A stretch of DNA of 39,655 bases from Sedimentisphaerales bacterium. GTDB taxonomy: Bacteria > Planctomycetota > Phycisphaerae > Sedimentisphaerales > Anaerobacaceae. The stretch covers positions 1 to 39,655 of the forward strand of contig JAFGBG010000116.1 in assembly GCA_016933295.1 (NCBI GenBank), read 5' to 3'. Both the position numbers and the translations under genes were made by a program. Positions 1 through 9,584 of the stretch are shown here, piece by piece; position 1 is the stretch's first letter; every line of letters starts with the position of its first letter. The notes below the pieces were generated by a model, which worked only from the letters and a program-made list of their open reading frames with translations, made no database searches and was not told the origin of the DNA.

Positions 1-905
1 ATGCTGAACGCGTGCAAGGCGACTCGACTGATGACCGGCTCCTGCACAGCCGGCTCGGCGTCGGCCAACTGCCATAGATAAACGAACTTTCCGCAGTACA
101 TATCATCGGCGACAATAGGATGTTTCAAATGCGACAAATGCACACGAATCTGGTGGGTTCTGCCGGTTTTTGGGGTCAATTCCAGCAAAGAAAATCCCCG
201 AAAAGCCTCAATCACTTCATAAAAAGTTATCGCCTCTTTGCCTATTTCCGGCCGGATCGCGTATTTTTCACGAACTTTCGGATGTATGCCCAGCGGCATT
301 TTTATCCTGTCGGCGGTCAGTTCCGGCGTGCCGTGAACTATTGCCAGATACGTTTTCTCGACCTGCCTATGCTCGAACTGCCGGGCGATTTTCCACTGGG
401 CGGTATCGTTTTTCGTCACGACCATCACGCCGGTCGTATCCCTGTCGAGCCGATGCACGATACCGGGTCGAAATTCGCCGAGCCCGCTCGACAATTCGTC
501 CGAATAGAAGGCCAGGGCGTTGACCAAGGTGCCGTGAGTATTGCCGCGGGCCGGATGAACGAGTATGCCGGGCTGTTTGTTCAGAATGATAAGCTCCGAA
601 TCTTCATATATGATGTTGAGGGGAATGTCCTCCGGCAGGATGTCTTTGCTCGGCGGCTCGGGCAGAGTAAAACTGATCTGGTCGCCGGGATTTAGTTTCT
701 GGCTCGGTTTTGCGATTTTGCCGTTGACCTTTGCCGTGCCCTGCTTGATTGCGTCCTGGATGAAGCGGCGGCTGAGGTTGCTGAATCGCCCGTGGAGATA
801 TTTATCGAGTCTCCGTTCTTTTATCGAGTCGCCCACACGTAGCTGCAAAGGCTCGCCGTAATCCGAATTCGAATTCTCGTTTCGTGAATTACTCGACGGG
901 CACAT
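1..905 (-). CDS. rluD: RluA/RluD-family 23S rRNA pseudouridine synthase, 3'-truncated by the window edge
   Basis: Isomerises uridines in large-subunit rRNA to pseudouridine. Translating the minus strand from the ATG at 905-903 gives an N-terminal S4-like RNA-binding segment (RRLDKYLHGRFSN, then KQGTAKVNGK), followed by the catalytic core with HRLDRDTTGVMVV, whose Asp in the RLD motif is the family nucleophile. LTPKTGRTHQIRVHLSHLKH, and ALHAFS at the very edge, are further family signatures. About 301 codons are visible and only the last C-terminal residues are missing. The start overlaps the upstream TPR gene by 17 bp and has a GGAGGA Shine-Dalgarno, suggesting translational coupling. The exact target uridines (RluD versus RluC/RluA type) cannot be fixed from sequence alone. 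Confidence 0.93.
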   Translation of the reverse strand, partial: MCPSSNSRNENSNSDYGEPLQLRVGDSIKERRLDKYLHGRFSNLSRRFIQDAIKQGTAKVNGKIAKPSQKLNPGDQISFTLPEPPSKDILPEDIPLNIIYEDSELIILNKQPGILVHPARGNTHGTLVNALAFYSDELSSGLGEFRPGIVHRLDRDTTGVMVVTKNDTAQWKIARQFEHRQVEKTYLAIVHGTPELTADRIKMPLGIHPKVREKYAIRPEIGKEAITFYEVIEAFRGFSLLELTPKTGRTHQIRVHLSHLKHPIVADDMYCGKFVYLWQLADAEPAVQEPVISRVALHAFS

Positions 906-1767
906 TTACATCCGAGTCCTCCGAGGCTTCATCCGATAGTATCGGCACCTGATTCATCTCAGGGATCTGCGGAACGACATTTACGTCAATGGGCAGATTA
1001 GCTTCGACAGTCAAATTAGCATCGACCGGCAGGTTGGCATCGGTCGGACGTATCTGAATTGTGGGTGTCGAAGCAACTTCCGGCTCCTTTACGGGGGCGG
1101 GCTTGAAAACAATGTCATTCTCGTAATCGGACATGATATCCAGGCGGCGTTTCGCCTGAACGATGGGCACTGTACCCTCAAGGTTGGTATCTGAGACAAT
1201 TTCCTGATATATCCGCCGAGCTTCGGCAAAATCGCCAAGCTCTTCAGCACACAGCCCAAGGCCGTATTTTGCCGCGGCAATCAACGAGGAATTGGAATCG
1301 GCCTTCGCAAGGGCTTCGGTATAACAGGCCTTCGCCGACTCTATTTGCTCGATTAATTTCTCCTTGGTTATTGAGTCAAGGCGATAATGCAGCTCCGACC
1401 GTATCGCTTCGGCTCCTTCTATAAGCGCCACAGCCGCCATATTTTTATGCTTTGTACTTTCGGCAAAATCTTTCAGATTGTTCGCATGAGTCAGCAGATA
1501 ATACGAATTATCCGTACCCTGTGACTGCCCGTAGTAAATCTGCATCTTTGCCGCGGATGTTCCGCCGACAAGCGCTGTGAAATTAACCTGTTCGTCCATC
1601 AGATTACTTCTTCTGGTATTTCTCATGATTAAGAAGACAACAGCCGCAGCAATCACAACTAAAACGACTATAATCGTCATAATATTCTCTTTTGTCCATT
1701 CCGGCAAATTGCCCAGCCATTCGGCCAATTCATTTGTTTTAAGTTCATGGCGATGTTCAGATTTCAT
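889..1767 (-). CDS. Membrane-anchored tetratricopeptide protein (YfgM/TPR_21-like)
   Basis: A 292-residue protein with a short cytoplasmic N-terminus (residues 1-28), one hydrophobic segment at about 29-48 (TIIVVLVVIAAAVVFLIM), then an alpha-helical region with TPR character (AAKYGLGLCAEELGDFAEARRIYQEI at about 165-190, split here only by length). The tail (about 225-292) is low-complexity and rich in Pro, Val, Asp and Asn, with repeats of the type DANLPVDANL. The topology, single inner-membrane anchor plus periplasmic TPRs, matches YfgM-type proteins that assist envelope protein folding or complex assembly. It precedes the pseudouridine synthase gene and overlaps it. Specific function is unknown; the family assignment is by topology and helix pattern. 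Confidence 0.8.
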   Translation of the reverse strand: MKSEHRHELKTNELAEWLGNLPEWTKENIMTIIVVLVVIAAAVVFLIMRNTRRSNLMDEQVNFTALVGGTSAAKMQIYYGQSQGTDNSYYLLTHANNLKDFAESTKHKNMAAVALIEGAEAIRSELHYRLDSITKEKLIEQIESAKACYTEALAKADSNSSLIAAAKYGLGLCAEELGDFAEARRIYQEIVSDTNLEGTVPIVQAKRRLDIMSDYENDIVFKPAPVKEPEVASTPTIQIRPTDANLPVDANLTVEANLPIDVNVVPQIPEMNQVPILSDEASEDSDVNVPVE

Positions 1768-1984
1768 ATTCTTTTTCTCTACCTCAAATTACGAATATTT
1801 CCCTCTAATAAAAGGGATTTACATAAATTCAGTTATTCCATAATAAATATAACAAATTGTGTATTTTAGTAATATTTCTTTTATCTTGCAATGGTTATAT
1901 CTGCCGATTACAATTTTATCAGACAACTTATTACGGTTATCAAAAGCGGCTCAAGCTTTTGGATATTACCTTGAAAGGACATGA

Positions 1985-3865
1985 ATGCTCAGAGTAAAGT
2001 GGTTTTTTGTACTTTTTTATTTCTTCATTTCCGTATTTTCAGGGATTCCGCTATATTCAGCCGAAGAAACCTCAATTGCCGGCAGGAATGAATCCGATAC
2101 TCCAGGCGGCCTGAAAAACCTCTGGGATCCTGCTAAATACATCGGCCTCGATGAAATAAAGCCGGGCATGGAGGCATATTGCCTGACAGAATACGGGACC
2201 GCCGGAATTGAAAAATTCAGTATGCAAGTTGTGGATATCGTCCGCAATATGAACACCGGCAGTGAATTAATCGGGGATATAATTTTAGTCAAAGGCCTCG
2301 ACGACGACTTTATCCGTACAGGCCCCGTAGCCGGATGCAGCGGCTCGCCGCTCTATATCGACAACCGCCTTGCCGGAGCATTAGCTTTTACATGGACTTA
2401 CAGCACCGAACCACTATATGCCGCCACACCAATTGCAAAAATGCTCAGTATCGGTCAGGCGGAAAATTCCGCCCGAGCCGAACAAAGCGACACACAAACA
2501 GGACTTATGTTCGATTTCTCTTGCCCAACAGATTTCACAAAAGTTTACAGACTTTTCACGAACAGTCTGACTAAACCGGAACGAAATCTCGCAAGTGTAA
2601 CTCCTCTGCCTTGTCCGCTGATTACATCGGGAATCCCAACCGAAGTTTGTGAGCAGTTCAGCTCGAAAGCTTTCCCGTTCGGCGTAATGGTCGCCGCCGG
2701 AGGCAGCGGCGGAAATACAGAAAGCAGCGAAAACATTCGGTTGGAACCGGGAGCCACGCTTGCAGTACCGCTGGTTAGCGGCGATATACAGATTTCGACC
2801 TTCGGAACCGTAACCGAAGTCGTGGACGACAAAGTTTACGGCTTCGGACACCTGCTGCTCGGACAGGGTCAAATTGATTTGCCTATGGCAACGGGCAAAG
2901 TTCACACAGTTGTATCCAATACTGTCAGGTCCTTTAAGGTGGCAAGTTTGGCCGAAACCGTAGGCGCCCTGAGAAGTGATGAAGCATCCGGTGTTGTCGG
3001 ATTAATCGGGGCAACCGCACACACGATACCGCTGACAATCAATACCGAACGGTATAACGATACTCAAAAGCGTACATACAATTGCCGACTCGTCTATCAT
3101 AAACAGCTTACTCCCAGCTATCTCGAGATGGCTATTGCCGGAGCAGCACTTTACAAGGGCAGTTTGCCGCTGGATCATACCATCGACTACAACATCTCCA
3201 TCGGCATGGAGAACGGGGAGTTCATTAACGCTAAAAACATCTCGACCGGACTGGGTCTCAATGAGCTAATGTCCGAATGCATCGGGGCTACATTGCTGAT
3301 TATGGACAATCCATTCAAAAAAATCGATGTAGAATCCATCGCAATCGATATTCACATCGCTCCGAAAGACCTCTCGTCAACCATATGGTCTGTGGATTTG
3401 TCCGACACGACGGTTAAAGCAGGCGAAGATATCGAAATCGTTACGATCATAGAATCCATCCTTTCAGGGAAGAAAAAATATAGCTGCCGGCTGGAAATTC
3501 CAGACAACCTGGAACCCGGAAAATATGAGCTTATTGTATGCGGCTCGCAGGGTTATGAGCAGTTTCTTGCGAAAATGGTACCACACAAATTTCTCGCAAA
3601 AAGTATGCCTGATTTAATTGAAGCGTTAAATAATGCCCTTAATATCCCCAGAGACAGATTGTATTGCCTGCTGATTCTTCCCGCGAGTGGTGTTACGCTT
3701 GAGAAATCCGAGCTTCCCGACCTGCCGGCGACAAAGGCCATGATTCTGCAGGACACCAAGAGAACAACGAGAATTCAGCCGTATCAACACTGGACGGAAA
3801 AGAGCAAGCCGACCGGTACGATTATTTCCGGCAGAAAAAGCATTCGGATTACCGTGGAAAAGTAA
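1985..3865 (+). CDS. SpoIVB-type S55 serine peptidase domain protein, exported
   Basis: A 626-residue protein with an N-terminal signal peptide (about 1-25, hydrophobic FFVLFYFFISVFSG). Residues 58-155 match the S55 family: PGMEAYCLTEYGTAGIEKF, then GCSGSP at 117-122 with Ser119 as candidate nucleophile, then ALAFTWTYSTEPLYAATPI. Further on, VYGFGHLLLGQGQIDLP carries a conserved GFGH whose His is a candidate catalytic partner. In Bacillus SpoIVB is the signalling protease of sporulation; in planctomycetes related S55 proteins occur without sporulation, and the substrate here is unknown. The C-terminal third (about 455-626) is not recognised. The next gene, an exported propeller protein, starts about 130 bp downstream on the same strand, so co-expression is likely. 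Confidence 0.85.
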   Translation: MLRVKWFFVLFYFFISVFSGIPLYSAEETSIAGRNESDTPGGLKNLWDPAKYIGLDEIKPGMEAYCLTEYGTAGIEKFSMQVVDIVRNMNTGSELIGDIILVKGLDDDFIRTGPVAGCSGSPLYIDNRLAGALAFTWTYSTEPLYAATPIAKMLSIGQAENSARAEQSDTQTGLMFDFSCPTDFTKVYRLFTNSLTKPERNLASVTPLPCPLITSGIPTEVCEQFSSKAFPFGVMVAAGGSGGNTESSENIRLEPGATLAVPLVSGDIQISTFGTVTEVVDDKVYGFGHLLLGQGQIDLPMATGKVHTVVSNTVRSFKVASLAETVGALRSDEASGVVGLIGATAHTIPLTINTERYNDTQKRTYNCRLVYHKQLTPSYLEMAIAGAALYKGSLPLDHTIDYNISIGMENGEFINAKNISTGLGLNELMSECIGATLLIMDNPFKKIDVESIAIDIHIAPKDLSSTIWSVDLSDTTVKAGEDIEIVTIIESILSGKKKYSCRLEIPDNLEPGKYELIVCGSQGYEQFLAKMVPHKFLAKSMPDLIEALNNALNIPRDRLYCLLILPASGVTLEKSELPDLPATKAMILQDTKRTTRIQPYQHWTEKSKPTGTIISGRKSIRITVEK

Positions 3866-3998
3866 AACTTTATTAGAGGGCATCTTGAATCTATTAAAGA
3901 TATCCCGGCAAAATAAAAAATCGGATCGTTAATAACAGTTCACTGAATGAACTTCGGACTACAAAAATATATAAACGTTGAAAATTGAGAGTTACAGA

Positions 3999-6332
3999 AT
4001 GAAGAATATTTTTTACTCAAATCACAAATTAATTTTCGTTATCTTATTTTGTCTGGCCTCCGCTACCGTTTCACCGGCGGTAAACAGCAAAGTAACCCGC
4101 CATAACACCAGCACCGAGCTGCTTAAAGGCGAAATTGAAAAGGTAGTAATCGGTTCGAGAGGAACCATTCAGCTTGGACGGGCCGCAAGGTCACTGGTCA
4201 GGGAAACCGACGAATTTTCAGGAGTCTGGTCTATCAACAGTATCGTAGTAATCGGCGGTACCGTATATTTCGGGACAAGCCCCAACGGTGGAATTTATAA
4301 ATACAGCCTGAATAAAATTTCAAAAATATATCCCACGGAAACAGAAGAATCTCAGGAAGATTCAAATAATGTATCGTCCGAGGGCGGCAAAATAACCAAA
4401 GACGAAGAATCGCTGTCAAACGAGCACATTTTTGCAATGGCCGCCGATATTGCCGGCAGATTGTTAATCGGAATAAGCGGCGACAATTGCAGATTATGCC
4501 GGTTCGATGCGGGAAAAATGGAAGTTGTTTTCGAGCCGAATGATGCCAAATATATTTTCGCCATAGCCGTTGATAAAAGTGGAAATATATACTTAGGCAC
4601 AGGTCCGGAAGGTAAAGTTTACAAGCTCGATTCTTTAGGCAAAAAAACAGAGCTTGTTTACGACAGCCCTGATAAAAACATACTATCACTCGCAGTCGGG
4701 GCAAACGACTGTCTCTATGCCGGAAGCGACAGCCGCGGGTTAATTTACAGGATAAATCCAAGAACTAAGAGTGCAACCGTTCTATACGACAGCAAACAAC
4801 CGGAAATTGCGGCGTTACTCCTACCGTCTCAATCCGATCAGAATGGGACGAATAAAAGTTTTCTGTACGCCGCGGCCACATCGGCCAAAATCGTTCAGAC
4901 ACAATCACAATTCGCCGCTTTAATGCCCGAAGGCCCCCCCGCCGGTCGGCCTGAAATCGAAGATGATCAGGGTGATGAAGGCGACGGCGACGAAGAAAAG
5001 GAAGAACCAAGTCCTAATCAAAACGGCAGCGGGCGAAAACTTGAAATTGCAAATACAATGCAATCTTCGTCCAGTAAACTAACTCAACCAAAACCACCGA
5101 TAACCCGGAGTACAAGACCTTCTTCGACGAGCAGCATTTATAAAATAAGCGAAGACGGTTTTGTAACGGAAATATTCAGTGAATCGGCGATTTTTTTCAG
5201 TCTGGCACAACAAGATAACAAGCTCCTGGTCGGTACCGGAAACAACGCACAGCTTTTCAGTGTTGATCCAGCTTCGGAGCAGCAGGCGGTCATTTTCGAG
5301 AACGAGCAGGCGGTACAGATAACGGCTATTGCCGTAGCCGGGAACGATGTATATCTCGGAACCGCGAATCCGGCGCTGCTTATGAAGTTAGAACCAGGAT
5401 TCGCTTCTGAGGGAACATATATTTCCGATTTGATCGACGCCGAACAACCGGCTCAATGGGGCAAGCTTCAGCTCGAAGCGGATATCCCGGCCGGGTGCAA
5501 AGTCCTGGCGGCTTCTCGCAGCGGCAACGTCGAGGATATTAACGACCCGACCTTCTCGCAATGGACAGAGCCGGTAGAAATCACCGAGCCGATTCAACTG
5601 CAATGTCCGCTCGGCAGATTCTGCCAGTACAAGCTCATTCTGCAAAGCGAAAACGGCGATCAAAGTCCTCTTATAAGAGAGATTGCCGTCGCCAGCACCG
5701 TCCCTAATCTTGCGCCGCAAATCGAGTCAGTCACTATAGACCGTCTGCGTACGAGCAGTAAACAAGGGACATTTAAGATAAGCTACAGAACAAAGGACGA
5801 AAACGAAGACAAGCTGATATACACAATCGATTTCAGAAAAATAGGCTGGACAAAATGGATCGAATTAACGGACGACCTCGAAGCTACCACCTTTGAATGG
5901 GACGGCAAAACCGTCGAGGACGGCCGCTATGAAATCCGGATAACCGCCAGCGACGAAAAAAGCAACACTACTTCGACAAAACTGACGGGCAGCAGGATCA
6001 GTGAACAGATAGTCGTCGATAACACCGGGCCGATTATAGCTGCAATGAATACAACCTCAACGAGCCAAAACAACAAAAAATATATGGTTCTCGAGATAGA
6101 GACAGTCGATCAGCTCAGCGCTATTGAAACACTGGAATATACAATCGACAGCAACGCCGACTGGACGTCAACGGTGCCGGATGATTTGGTTTACGATACG
6201 ACAAAAGAGCACTTCACGATAAAAATCGACACAGAAGAAGGATTGCCGAAAGGCGACCACATCCTGACAATCAAGGTCAGCGATGCAGTCGGCAATACAA
6301 CATATAAAACATGTGAGCTTAATGTGGATTAG
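3999..6332 (+). CDS. Exported beta-propeller protein with C-terminal Ig-like region
   Basis: About 777 residues from the ATG at 3999. An in-frame TTG at 3978 would add seven residues before a clear signal peptide (MKNIFYSNHKLIFVILFCLA), so 3999 is preferred. The N-terminal half contains recurrent blade-like units of the type GNIYLGTGPEGKVYKLD and CLYAGSDSRGLIYRIN, typical of a six- or seven-bladed propeller. Inserted at about residues 320-370 is an acidic, Ser/Pro-rich linker (EDDQGDEGDGDEEKEEP). The last ~190 residues look like one or two Ig-like/FN3-like beta-sandwich domains (TFEWDGKTVEDGRYEIRI, then TIKVSDAVGNTTY near the end). Probably a periplasmic or outer-surface scaffold; ligand unknown. 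It follows the S55 peptidase gene and may act with it. Confidence 0.75.
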   Translation: MKNIFYSNHKLIFVILFCLASATVSPAVNSKVTRHNTSTELLKGEIEKVVIGSRGTIQLGRAARSLVRETDEFSGVWSINSIVVIGGTVYFGTSPNGGIYKYSLNKISKIYPTETEESQEDSNNVSSEGGKITKDEESLSNEHIFAMAADIAGRLLIGISGDNCRLCRFDAGKMEVVFEPNDAKYIFAIAVDKSGNIYLGTGPEGKVYKLDSLGKKTELVYDSPDKNILSLAVGANDCLYAGSDSRGLIYRINPRTKSATVLYDSKQPEIAALLLPSQSDQNGTNKSFLYAAATSAKIVQTQSQFAALMPEGPPAGRPEIEDDQGDEGDGDEEKEEPSPNQNGSGRKLEIANTMQSSSSKLTQPKPPITRSTRPSSTSSIYKISEDGFVTEIFSESAIFFSLAQQDNKLLVGTGNNAQLFSVDPASEQQAVIFENEQAVQITAIAVAGNDVYLGTANPALLMKLEPGFASEGTYISDLIDAEQPAQWGKLQLEADIPAGCKVLAASRSGNVEDINDPTFSQWTEPVEITEPIQLQCPLGRFCQYKLILQSENGDQSPLIREIAVASTVPNLAPQIESVTIDRLRTSSKQGTFKISYRTKDENEDKLIYTIDFRKIGWTKWIELTDDLEATTFEWDGKTVEDGRYEIRITASDEKSNTTSTKLTGSRISEQIVVDNTGPIIAAMNTTSTSQNNKKYMVLEIETVDQLSAIETLEYTIDSNADWTSTVPDDLVYDTTKEHFTIKIDTEEGLPKGDHILTIKVSDAVGNTTYKTCELNVD

Positions 6333-6395
6333 CTAAAAGCAAATGAGGCGACGTGAAATTCCCGCCGCTTCCGGTCGGGAGTAAAGGCACAAATT

Positions 6396-7259
6396 GTGCG
6401 ATATATAGAATTCCAAAAAATTGCCGATACCATCGAAACCCTGTGCATATCTGCCGCCCATGAATTGCCGGAAGACGTTTTAACCGCCCTTCAGGAAGCG
6501 GCAAAAAAAGAATCCCAACCGGCTGCGGCAAAAATCCTGAACCAGCTTATCGAAAATGCACACATAGCAAAAAACGAAAAAATCCCGCTATGCCAGGATA
6601 CAGGAATCGCGGTAGTTTTCGTCGAGCAGGGTTCGCAAGTATGCGTCAGCCCCCCTGCCGATAACGAACAGGCCACAATACTCGACGCAATCAACGCCGG
6701 AGTTTCGAGCGGCTACGAAAAAGGATTTTTGAGAAAAAGCATCGTCGGCGAACCGTTAAACTCGCGAAAAAATACCGGCACAAACACACCTGCAATAATT
6801 CATTACTCGATTGTGCCGGGTGACAAAATAACGTTGACTCTTATGGCGAAAGGCGGCGGCTGTGAAAATAAAAGCCAGTTTCGGATGTTCAAACCCACGG
6901 CGAAAAAACAACAGATAATCAACTGGATTTTAGACGTTGTAAGTTCCGCCGGCGCGGATGCATGCCCGCCGTTTATCGTCGGAGTCGGAATCGGCGGCAA
7001 TTTCGAGATGAGCTGCCTTTTAAGCAAAAAGGCTTTGTGCCGGAATCTGAATAAAAGAAACGAAGACGAATTTTACGCCGAGATTGAAACGGATTTACTT
7101 ACACAAATCAATGCTCTCGGAGTTGGCCCGCAGGGGCTTGGGGGCGATACCACCGCTTTGGCGTGTATAATCGAAACAGCTCCCTGCCACATTGCTTCAC
7201 TGCCGGTAGCCGTAAATATCGAATGCCACAGTCATCGGCACAAAACGGCAATTCTATAA
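6396..7259 (+). CDS. Class I fumarate hydratase, alpha (N-terminal) subunit
   Basis: Iron-sulphur hydro-lyase subunit converting fumarate to malate (or a related tartrate/fumarase-type reaction) in the TCA cycle. The three expected cluster-ligand cysteines are visible: Cys66 in PLCQDTG, Cys156 in GGGCENKSQ and Cys207 in GNFEMSCLLSKKAL. The length (287 residues) matches split, two-subunit class I enzymes. Start is a GTG at 6396, which places the family N-terminus correctly. In split enzymes the beta subunit gene normally follows directly, but here the next gene (7294-8082) is an unrelated pseudopilin on the other strand, so the partner must lie elsewhere. L-tartrate dehydratase alpha is the main alternative name. 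Confidence 0.9.
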   Translation: MRYIEFQKIADTIETLCISAAHELPEDVLTALQEAAKKESQPAAAKILNQLIENAHIAKNEKIPLCQDTGIAVVFVEQGSQVCVSPPADNEQATILDAINAGVSSGYEKGFLRKSIVGEPLNSRKNTGTNTPAIIHYSIVPGDKITLTLMAKGGGCENKSQFRMFKPTAKKQQIINWILDVVSSAGADACPPFIVGVGIGGNFEMSCLLSKKALCRNLNKRNEDEFYAEIETDLLTQINALGVGPQGLGGDTTALACIIETAPCHIASLPVAVNIECHSHRHKTAIL

Positions 7260-7293
7260 TATGCAAAATATCCGGTAGATATCGTATAAAAGT

Positions 7294-8082
7294 TTACAGT
7301 CCGGTAGGACGTTCTTTGAAAGGCCAGCCGTACTTCTCGAATTCTCCGAATTCCTTATCCGAATCATCGTTAGGATTTTCGTCCTTAAGAGCCGAGCTGA
7401 CCTCATCGACATGAGCATCCACAAATACAACGTTTGCCGTGCCGCTGTTTAGGTTTCCACTTTTCGCACCATGAAATGTACCAAACCAGTCTCGACCATC
7501 CGGGCACAGTGCATTATCGTTGAGCACGAAGTCACAGCCGCTTCTGAGCCACATATTCTCCTCGGCAAAGAAAAACACTTCCGAATATCTCCTTGTGATA
7601 TCGGAGATTTTTAAAGCACCCTTTCGGCCGCTAATATTTGAGGATCCCAAAAAAGCATTCATACTGTAACTATAGTAAGGGACAATAGGATTCGAGGTAA
7701 CATGTCCGGGGTGCCTTTGCCCTTCTGATTTTGCAAGAGATTTAAAGGTCGGGCATAGATGTACTTTTTCCGCCGGCAAATAAGGCCAGAAAGGACCGTC
7801 CGCCGGGTATCTCGGATCATGCCAACGACAAGATCGCTGATAACCGGCCACTGGATACTCAGTCTCAACAAGAGATTCCCATGCATTAGGATATTTCCCG
7901 TCAAATTCATCCAAATACACAGTCTGGGCAAGACCATATTGACGCAGGTTGGAGCGGCAGGCAATCTTCTTGGCCTGCTCTTTTATCGCCGTTAAGGCGG
8001 GCATTAATATACCCATCAATAAAGCTATAATCGCAATTACTACCAACAGCTCTATTAATGTAAATCCCTTTTTACAATTCAT
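7294..8082 (-). CDS. Type II pseudopilin-like protein with prepilin leader
   Basis: A 262-residue protein starting with MNCKKGFTLIELLVV, the class III prepilin signal cleaved after Gly by the prepilin peptidase and followed by the hydrophobic polymerisation helix (about 6-30). The C-terminal domain contains NVVFVDAHVDEV, which resembles the closing H-x-DG-type motif of DUF1559-like pseudopilins abundant in planctomycetes. SD AAGGAAA lies 7 nt before the ATG. These proteins are thought to be secreted or assembled through a type II/type IV-like machine; the individual role is unknown. It is convergent with the fumarase gene. It is only distantly similar to the pseudopilin at 8471-9289 beyond the leader. 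Confidence 0.85.
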   Translation of the reverse strand: MNCKKGFTLIELLVVIAIIALLMGILMPALTAIKEQAKKIACRSNLRQYGLAQTVYLDEFDGKYPNAWESLVETEYPVAGYQRSCRWHDPRYPADGPFWPYLPAEKVHLCPTFKSLAKSEGQRHPGHVTSNPIVPYYSYSMNAFLGSSNISGRKGALKISDITRRYSEVFFFAEENMWLRSGCDFVLNDNALCPDGRDWFGTFHGAKSGNLNSGTANVVFVDAHVDEVSSALKDENPNDDSDKEFGEFEKYGWPFKERPTGL

Positions 8083-8470
8083 CGTATTTCCTTGTCATTG
8101 CTTATCGAAACAACGATATAAAAAAAATTCTGATATTTTTAAAGAACTACCCTTAATTTACGGCAGAGCATTTCCAATATCAATCCTGATTATTGAATTT
8201 TTCCAAAGTGAACTATGCCGTATTTTTACACTGCATCGAACCGGACAATGCTAAACGGCAATTAATAAGTGCAAAAAACACCTTAAAAAAGCCGGTACAA
8301 ACTTCCTCCAATTCCAAAAATGATTTGGTTTGTAACTCAGGCTTTTACAAAATATAAAACACACGCTAATCCGGCGTTTTTTAAAATCCCACCATCTGAG
8401 ACTAAGAAAAATTCTCCTTTTCCAGCAAATTAATCCTTACATACAAAAGAAACTTGCCATTTCAAAGCTA
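8083..8470. other. Non-coding spacer between two pseudopilin genes
   Basis: A 388-bp AT-rich interval. It should hold the promoter of the 7294-8082 gene (minus strand) and the 3' end of transcription from the 8471-9289 gene. I see no convincing ORF, tRNA or strong intrinsic terminator. Confidence 0.6.
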
Positions 8471-9289
8471 TTAATAATCTTTAAACTTCTTCATCCAATC
8501 GGGCCAATCATTTGCAGTCACACCACCGGCACGAGTCCACGCACCGGCTCGATCATAACCCCTGTGCCAATTCAACGTCCACAGTTCCTTTAAGCCCACC
8601 GGGCGTACAGTAAAATCAAAGAATGCGGCATTGATTTGACCATTATGCCGATCAAGACAATAACGTTGCATTCCATCTTCATCAGGAATGTGCGTTCCAA
8701 CCATCATGGGTAGAGGCGGCGGAGAATTGATGGAACGTGGCCATCCCGTCCAAAACAATGCATCCATAAAAAGTGGAATATAGGCTGCCCCTTTGACATC
8801 AGGTGTCTTCCAATGCTGATCTACAGTCGCAAATCCCATCAACGTCTCTTTGGTGTCATAGCAATAGCCGTTAATGCCATAGCTGCCATAAGTACCGACT
8901 TCACGACCTCCACCAGCGTCATTAGCAGGGACCTCCCATGCCGTTACGGTCGAACCCCACCAGCTCGAAGCATCCGTACCAGAGGCGGTACTCGATTTCT
9001 TGACCAGAGGACAAAGTTTGAGATCATTTTCTTCGCTATACAAATCCCGTAGAGAATACATCCAACGGCCCTTGCCGGAGACTACGCTGCGATCGGGCAT
9101 CTTGCGATTATTTCCATCGCAATACATATTGAATATAGTGCCCCATTGTTTTAGATAGGATTGACATATCACCCCCTTTGCCTGTTTACTCACACTCTGC
9201 AGGGCCGGCATTAATATGCCCATTAATAAAGCAATAATGGCTATAACGACCAGTAATTCTATTAACGTAAAACCTTTCTTCTTATACAT
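8471..9289 (-). CDS. Type II pseudopilin-like protein (copy A of a duplicated pair)
   Basis: 272 residues from the ATG at 9289. The reading frame is open another 32 codons upstream, but the prepilin leader MYKKKGFTLIELLVV fixes this start. The hydrophobic helix covers about residues 6-30 and ends in the common GILMPAL. The soluble part has paired cysteines (CQSYLKQW, LCPLVKKSS) and WWGS/GSYGINGYCYDT motifs. By manual alignment it differs from the protein at 25471-26295 at only about 30 of 272 positions, so the two are recent paralogues. It lies immediately downstream (about 300 bp) of ksgA on the same strand. Confidence 0.85.
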   Translation of the reverse strand: MYKKKGFTLIELLVVIAIIALLMGILMPALQSVSKQAKGVICQSYLKQWGTIFNMYCDGNNRKMPDRSVVSGKGRWMYSLRDLYSEENDLKLCPLVKKSSTASGTDASSWWGSTVTAWEVPANDAGGGREVGTYGSYGINGYCYDTKETLMGFATVDQHWKTPDVKGAAYIPLFMDALFWTGWPRSINSPPPLPMMVGTHIPDEDGMQRYCLDRHNGQINAAFFDFTVRPVGLKELWTLNWHRGYDRAGAWTRAGGVTANDWPDWMKKFKDY

Positions 9290-9584
9290 ACCACAGTCCC
9301 TTTCCCACTTACCGATATTTGTTACTTTGAATTTTTCAAAAATTAACGCCTCTTTAAAAACACACTTCAAGCCCAATGTTACCAAATTAGTACACTTTTT
9401 ATGCGACTGATGTACACATTAAGCTCAAATGAAAGCAAAATCTTAAACTTTTATCTGCCCAGAACAACAATAAAAATTAAAAAGAATCCACAGGTGCCTA
9501 TGCGTTTTTATACTTCAACTTCGATAGTCCACTTCCACAGCGTTTTTATTATACATCAGACTATCTATACTTTCAATAAAAATT

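Noticed and set aside
120-861. Plus-strand frames at the left edge
   Set aside because: They are antisense to the pseudouridine synthase gene, which has clear catalytic motifs on the minus strand.
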